Assembly (NCBI RefSeq): GCF_014385005.1
Contig: NZ_JACRSZ010000001.1
Location: 1-64,000, forward strand
DNA: 64,000 nucleotides
Direction: 5' to 3'
DNA from: Jingyaoa shaoxingensis
GTDB lineage: Bacteria; Bacillota; Clostridia; Lachnospirales; Lachnospiraceae
Numbering within the stretch: position 1 is the first letter of the stretch; every line of letters begins with the position of its first letter. The position numbers were made by a program, and so were the translations under genes. Shown here piece by piece: positions 61,940 through 64,000 of this stretch. A model generated the notes under the pieces. That model was not told the DNA's origin, did no database searches, and saw only the letters and a list, made by a program, of their open reading frames with translations.

Positions 61940-63097
61940 TCACAGCAACATGTTTCTGATATAGAAAGCAATCTGATATGGAAGTCTCTCTTCCGGTGTC
62001 TCCAGATTACTTTTTATAATCTTTTTGATATTCCCCATTCGGTATAATACGGTATTCCGATGTGTATAAAGCTCCCCTGCTACAGCCTGTATGCTCCCAT
62101 TATGTTTCAGATAAGACTGTAGTGTCTCCACGTAACCGGCGCGATGTTCCCTGTCATAGTCTTCTAATGCCGCCAGACGTTCTGTCCACATTTCCTGTAA
62201 GATCTCCGGATCCCCAACCGTATAGAGAAGACGGTACAGTCCACATTCATCAAACTTCACCACAGGCTGTTTTCGTGTCATTGCCATATGTACTGCTGCT
62301 TTCGCCCTCTGATAACTGACTGCCAGATGTGCCACATCCAGACGCCTGCTTCCGATTCCCACATACAGCTTCAGCCCTGGCATACGCCGATTTGCACGCC
62401 GGATCGTTCCTTCAGCCAGCTGGTACAGAAATTCTTCCGGAACTGCATTGGCCACCAGAACAAAATCTGAATTATAGTAAAAAAAGCTGGCATTGTGGGT
62501 GATCTCTTCCAGATACACCTGAATGCGGTAAGACAATTTCTTACGTTCCACCGTATCCATAGCATCCAGTCCCTCACATGTCAATAGCAGCACTTGAAAA
62601 CTTCCATCCACATCAAAATACTGCAGCAGTTCTTTCCGGTAAGATTCCTGATTATCTGGTGTCTCAATAGCTGAAATCAGTGCCGACATGATCTGTTCAT
62701 CAGCATTATCCTGTAAAAATACGCGAATACTGAAATCTTTTATCATATCCGACAGATGTACCTCCCATGGTACAGTCAGAAGCGGCAGATCATTTTCATC
62801 ACAGTACGCCTTTAATTCTTCCGGCACTTCAAAAATATACTGTCCCACGTTGATGATTAACCCCGATGCATGATGCCGGTTCAGCTGCCGTGCCAGATAC
62901 ATCCAGTCCTCTTTCTCCGGAAATCCCAGTCCTGTCGTTACTGCCAGTTCTTTTCCCCAGAAGTTCTGTATAATTGTAGTATCTTCCAGAAGATGCACCC
63001 AGCTTATGGAATTGGACCATCCTTTCCTGCCCGCAAGGAACTGCATCTCATATCGTTTTTCTGCAATCAGAACCATATCTTCAATCGTAAAACTCAT
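61940..63097 (-). CDS. PucR family transcriptional regulator
   Basis: 385 residues from the ATG at 63097 (AGGAGG upstream). The N-terminal purine-catabolism-type sensory domain (PucR, about 1-125: LLEDTTIIQNFWGKELAVTT) is followed by a GGDEF-like middle (about 150-270) and the C-terminal HTH_30 (about 325-380: LKHNGSIQAVAGELYTHRN). The ligand is unknown. It is divergent from a 52-residue ORF, and a perfect palindrome lies at its promoter. Its closest target candidates are itself, the small ORF, and proA 100 bp downstream. Confidence 0.9.
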   Translation of the reverse strand: MSFTIEDMVLIAEKRYEMQFLAGRKGWSNSISWVHLLEDTTIIQNFWGKELAVTTGLGFPEKEDWMYLARQLNRHHASGLIINVGQYIFEVPEELKAYCDENDLPLLTVPWEVHLSDMIKDFSIRVFLQDNADEQIMSALISAIETPDNQESYRKELLQYFDVDGSFQVLLLTCEGLDAMDTVERKKLSYRIQVYLEEITHNASFFYYNSDFVLVANAVPEEFLYQLAEGTIRRANRRMPGLKLYVGIGSRRLDVAHLAVSYQRAKAAVHMAMTRKQPVVKFDECGLYRLLYTVGDPEILQEMWTERLAALEDYDREHRAGYVETLQSYLKHNGSIQAVAGELYTHRNTVLYRMGNIKKIIKSNLETPEERLPYQIAFYIRNMLL

Positions 63098-63182
63098 ATG
63101 TCCCTTCCTCCTTTTTCTCACCTCAGACCAGTTATGGACATTTTTCATTTCTTTTTGCCAATTATCCCTAATTGTATTTCAT

Positions 63183-63275
63183 TATAGCACAATTTGTGCT
63201 GTCAACACATATTTATAGCTAGATTTTTAGAATCATCCACCATAGTTTTTCTACTTTTTTGTGCTAGAATATAAG
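63183..63275. promoter_or_regulatory. Divergent promoters and palindromic operator, PucR gene and small ORF
   Basis: AGCACAATTTGTGCT (63186-63200) is a perfect 15-bp palindrome. On the minus strand it runs straight into an extended -10 (TGCTATAAT). On the plus strand TTGTGCTAGAAT (from about 63258) repeats the half-site with an extended -10 for the small ORF. One regulator could control both. Confidence 0.6.
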
Positions 63276-63313
63276 TAGATAAAAAAAGAAAACAAGTTAA
63301 AGGAGGCGAGGTT

Positions 63314-63472
63314 ATGAGATTCATAACTTATACAAATTCTATGGATACTCTTTCTGTACCGGAATGGATCAAGACAGAGCGTTATATGTACTGTGACAAT
63401 TTTGTAAATGATTATATGAAATCTGATCGATTCAGTCTTCTTTCTTTCATAAGAAATCTGTTTCGTAGATAG
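63314..63472 (+). CDS. Small protein of unknown function, 52 residues
   Basis: It reads MRFITYTNSMDTLSVPEWIK, then TERYMYCDNFVNDYM.. and ends SLLSFIRNLFRR. It is not recognised. AAAGGAGGCGAGG lies just before the ATG, a very strong ribosome site, and an extended -10 promoter lies about 45 bp upstream. It is rich in aromatic residues, with a basic amphipathic C-terminus (LLSFIRNLFRR) that could touch the membrane. A two-part hairpin follows the stop. Confidence 0.55.
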   Translation: MRFITYTNSMDTLSVPEWIKTERYMYCDNFVNDYMKSDRFSLLSFIRNLFRR

Positions 63473-63478
63473 GAAGGT

Positions 63479-63516
63479 GCGGCAACACGTTCTGACTTAA
63501 TATTCAGAACTGTCGC
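63479..63516 (+). other. Two-part hairpin after the 52-residue ORF
   Basis: GCGGCA (63479-63484) pairs with TGTCGC (63511-63516), and inside it GTTCTGA pairs with TCAGAAC. There is no T-run, so this is not a standard terminator. Confidence 0.45.
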
Positions 63517-63550
63517 GCTGACATCTGTTAATATATACACTCTCTTTCCT

Positions 63551-63584
63551 AAAAGGAGCATCTCATGATCAGGATGCTCCTTTT
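63551..63584. terminator. Bidirectional terminator
   Basis: AAAAGGAGCATC and GATGCTCCTTTT form a perfect stem between the small ORF (+) and the hybrid kinase gene (-). Confidence 0.88.
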
Positions 63585-63598
63585 ACCTTTTATTAAAA

Positions 63599-64000
63599 TT
63601 ATATCTTCTGTTTACAACTCTCCATAATGGTTTTTTCCACCTGTTCTATCTGGAATGGTTTTGCTATGTGTGCGGTCATACCGGCCGCAAAACATCTTTT
63701 TGCATCTTCCTCAAATGCATTCGCTGTCATGGCAATGATCGGAATTGTTTTTGCATCTGCCCTCTCCATAGCACGAATTGCTTTTGTTGCTGCAATACCA
63801 TCCATAACAGGCATCATGACATCCATCAGTATCGCATCGAATGTTCCCGGAGGATTACTTTTAAAACACTCCACTGCCTGTCTGCCATTTTGGGTAACTG
63901 TAACTTTCGCACCATCATCTGTCAGCAGCATTTCCACAATTTCGGCATTTAGTTCATTATCCTCAGCAGCCAGCAAATGTAATCCATGGATATCGTATTT
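63599..64000 (-). CDS. Hybrid histidine kinase, C-terminal receiver domain (cut by window edge)
   Basis: Only the last 133 residues are visible, and the frame stays open to base 64000. They form a receiver domain: AAEDNELNAEIVEMLL with the acidic pair, phosphoacceptor Asp in AILMDVMMPVMDGIAATKA, IIAMTANAF with the conserved Thr, and HIAKPFQIEQV with the Lys. The similarity to the receiver of the kinase at 29.5-31.9 kb (AEDNELN, MDIMMP, IIAMSANAF, AKPLD) suggests the same hybrid-kinase type. The sensory and kinase parts lie beyond the edge. Confidence 0.85.
   Translation of the reverse strand, partial: KYDIHGLHLLAAEDNELNAEIVEMLLTDDGAKVTVTQNGRQAVECFKSNPPGTFDAILMDVMMPVMDGIAATKAIRAMERADAKTIPIIAMTANAFEEDAKRCFAAGMTAHIAKPFQIEQVEKTIMESCKQKI

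Overview
The window looks like the chromosome of a low-to-mid GC Gram-positive anaerobe of the Clostridia, most likely a Blautia-like member of the Lachnospiraceae. This rests on gene content and regulatory style, not on a marker gene: oxygen-sensitive enzymes (NrdD, class I two-subunit fumarase, ThiH), GatCAB with an archaeal-type AspRS, LL-diaminopimelate aminotransferase, an ANTAR-controlled glnA, DUF4317, and abundant cis-RNA control (Mn, TPP and T-box elements, LexA box). No rRNA, tRNA, CRISPR array or prophage was found. Most genes are on the minus strand.

Layout. 0-0.7 kb: the right end of an IS66-family element with a nonsense codon, which has interrupted an XRE-type regulator gene. 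0.7-2.9 kb: two cation transporters behind a yybP-ykoY (Mn2+) riboswitch. 2.9-5.7 kb: an AsnB-like synthetase lacking the glutaminase nucleophile, paired with a DUF4317 protein. 5.9-16.3 kb: housekeeping genes (SGNH hydrolase, sfsA, rny, recX-recA with LexA box, a left-handed beta-helix protein, topB, a degenerate ABC pair, asd). 16.3-23 kb: argH, queH, a MarR regulator and a heterodimeric ABC exporter. 23-29.5 kb: nitroreductase, DUF2284, fumarase fumAB, and a TPP-riboswitch thiSFGHE operon for the thiazole branch. 29.5-35 kb: hybrid histidine kinase, cupin, GNAT, and a NitT/TauT-type permease and ATPase with no binding protein. 35-41 kb: a CUT1 sugar ABC transporter divergent from a YesM/YesN two-component system. 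41-46.5 kb: D-lactate dehydrogenase, amidohydrolase, NrdD and a degenerate deacetylase-like lipoprotein. 46.5-57 kb: a nitrogen and Asp-family block (gatB, gatA, gatC and aspS behind a T-box; asnA; dapL; dapF; ANTAR regulator; glnA). 57-64 kb: S41 protease, CdaR/PucR-type regulators, greA, proA, two small ORFs and a truncated hybrid kinase.

How the genes fit together. The block around 46-57 kb links ammonia assimilation (glnA) to Asn and Asn-tRNA formation (asnA, AspRS plus GatCAB) and to lysine/peptidoglycan precursors (dapL, dapF; asd lies at 15-16 kb). glnA has a terminator in its leader that is mutually exclusive with a small hairpin fitting the ANTAR target pattern, and the ANTAR gene lies next to it.

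Less expected items: the Cys-less AsnB-like protein, a ribosome-binding site separated from its start by a hairpin (DUF4317), a compact structured leader before the S41 protease gene, pseudoenzyme-like paralogues (an ABC ATPase, a NodB-like lipoprotein, a pseudo-receiver ANTAR protein), and three families of dispersed palindromes at gene borders. Nothing here amounts to a clear undescribed multi-gene defence or mobile system. All homology calls are from reading the sequence; no database search was run.
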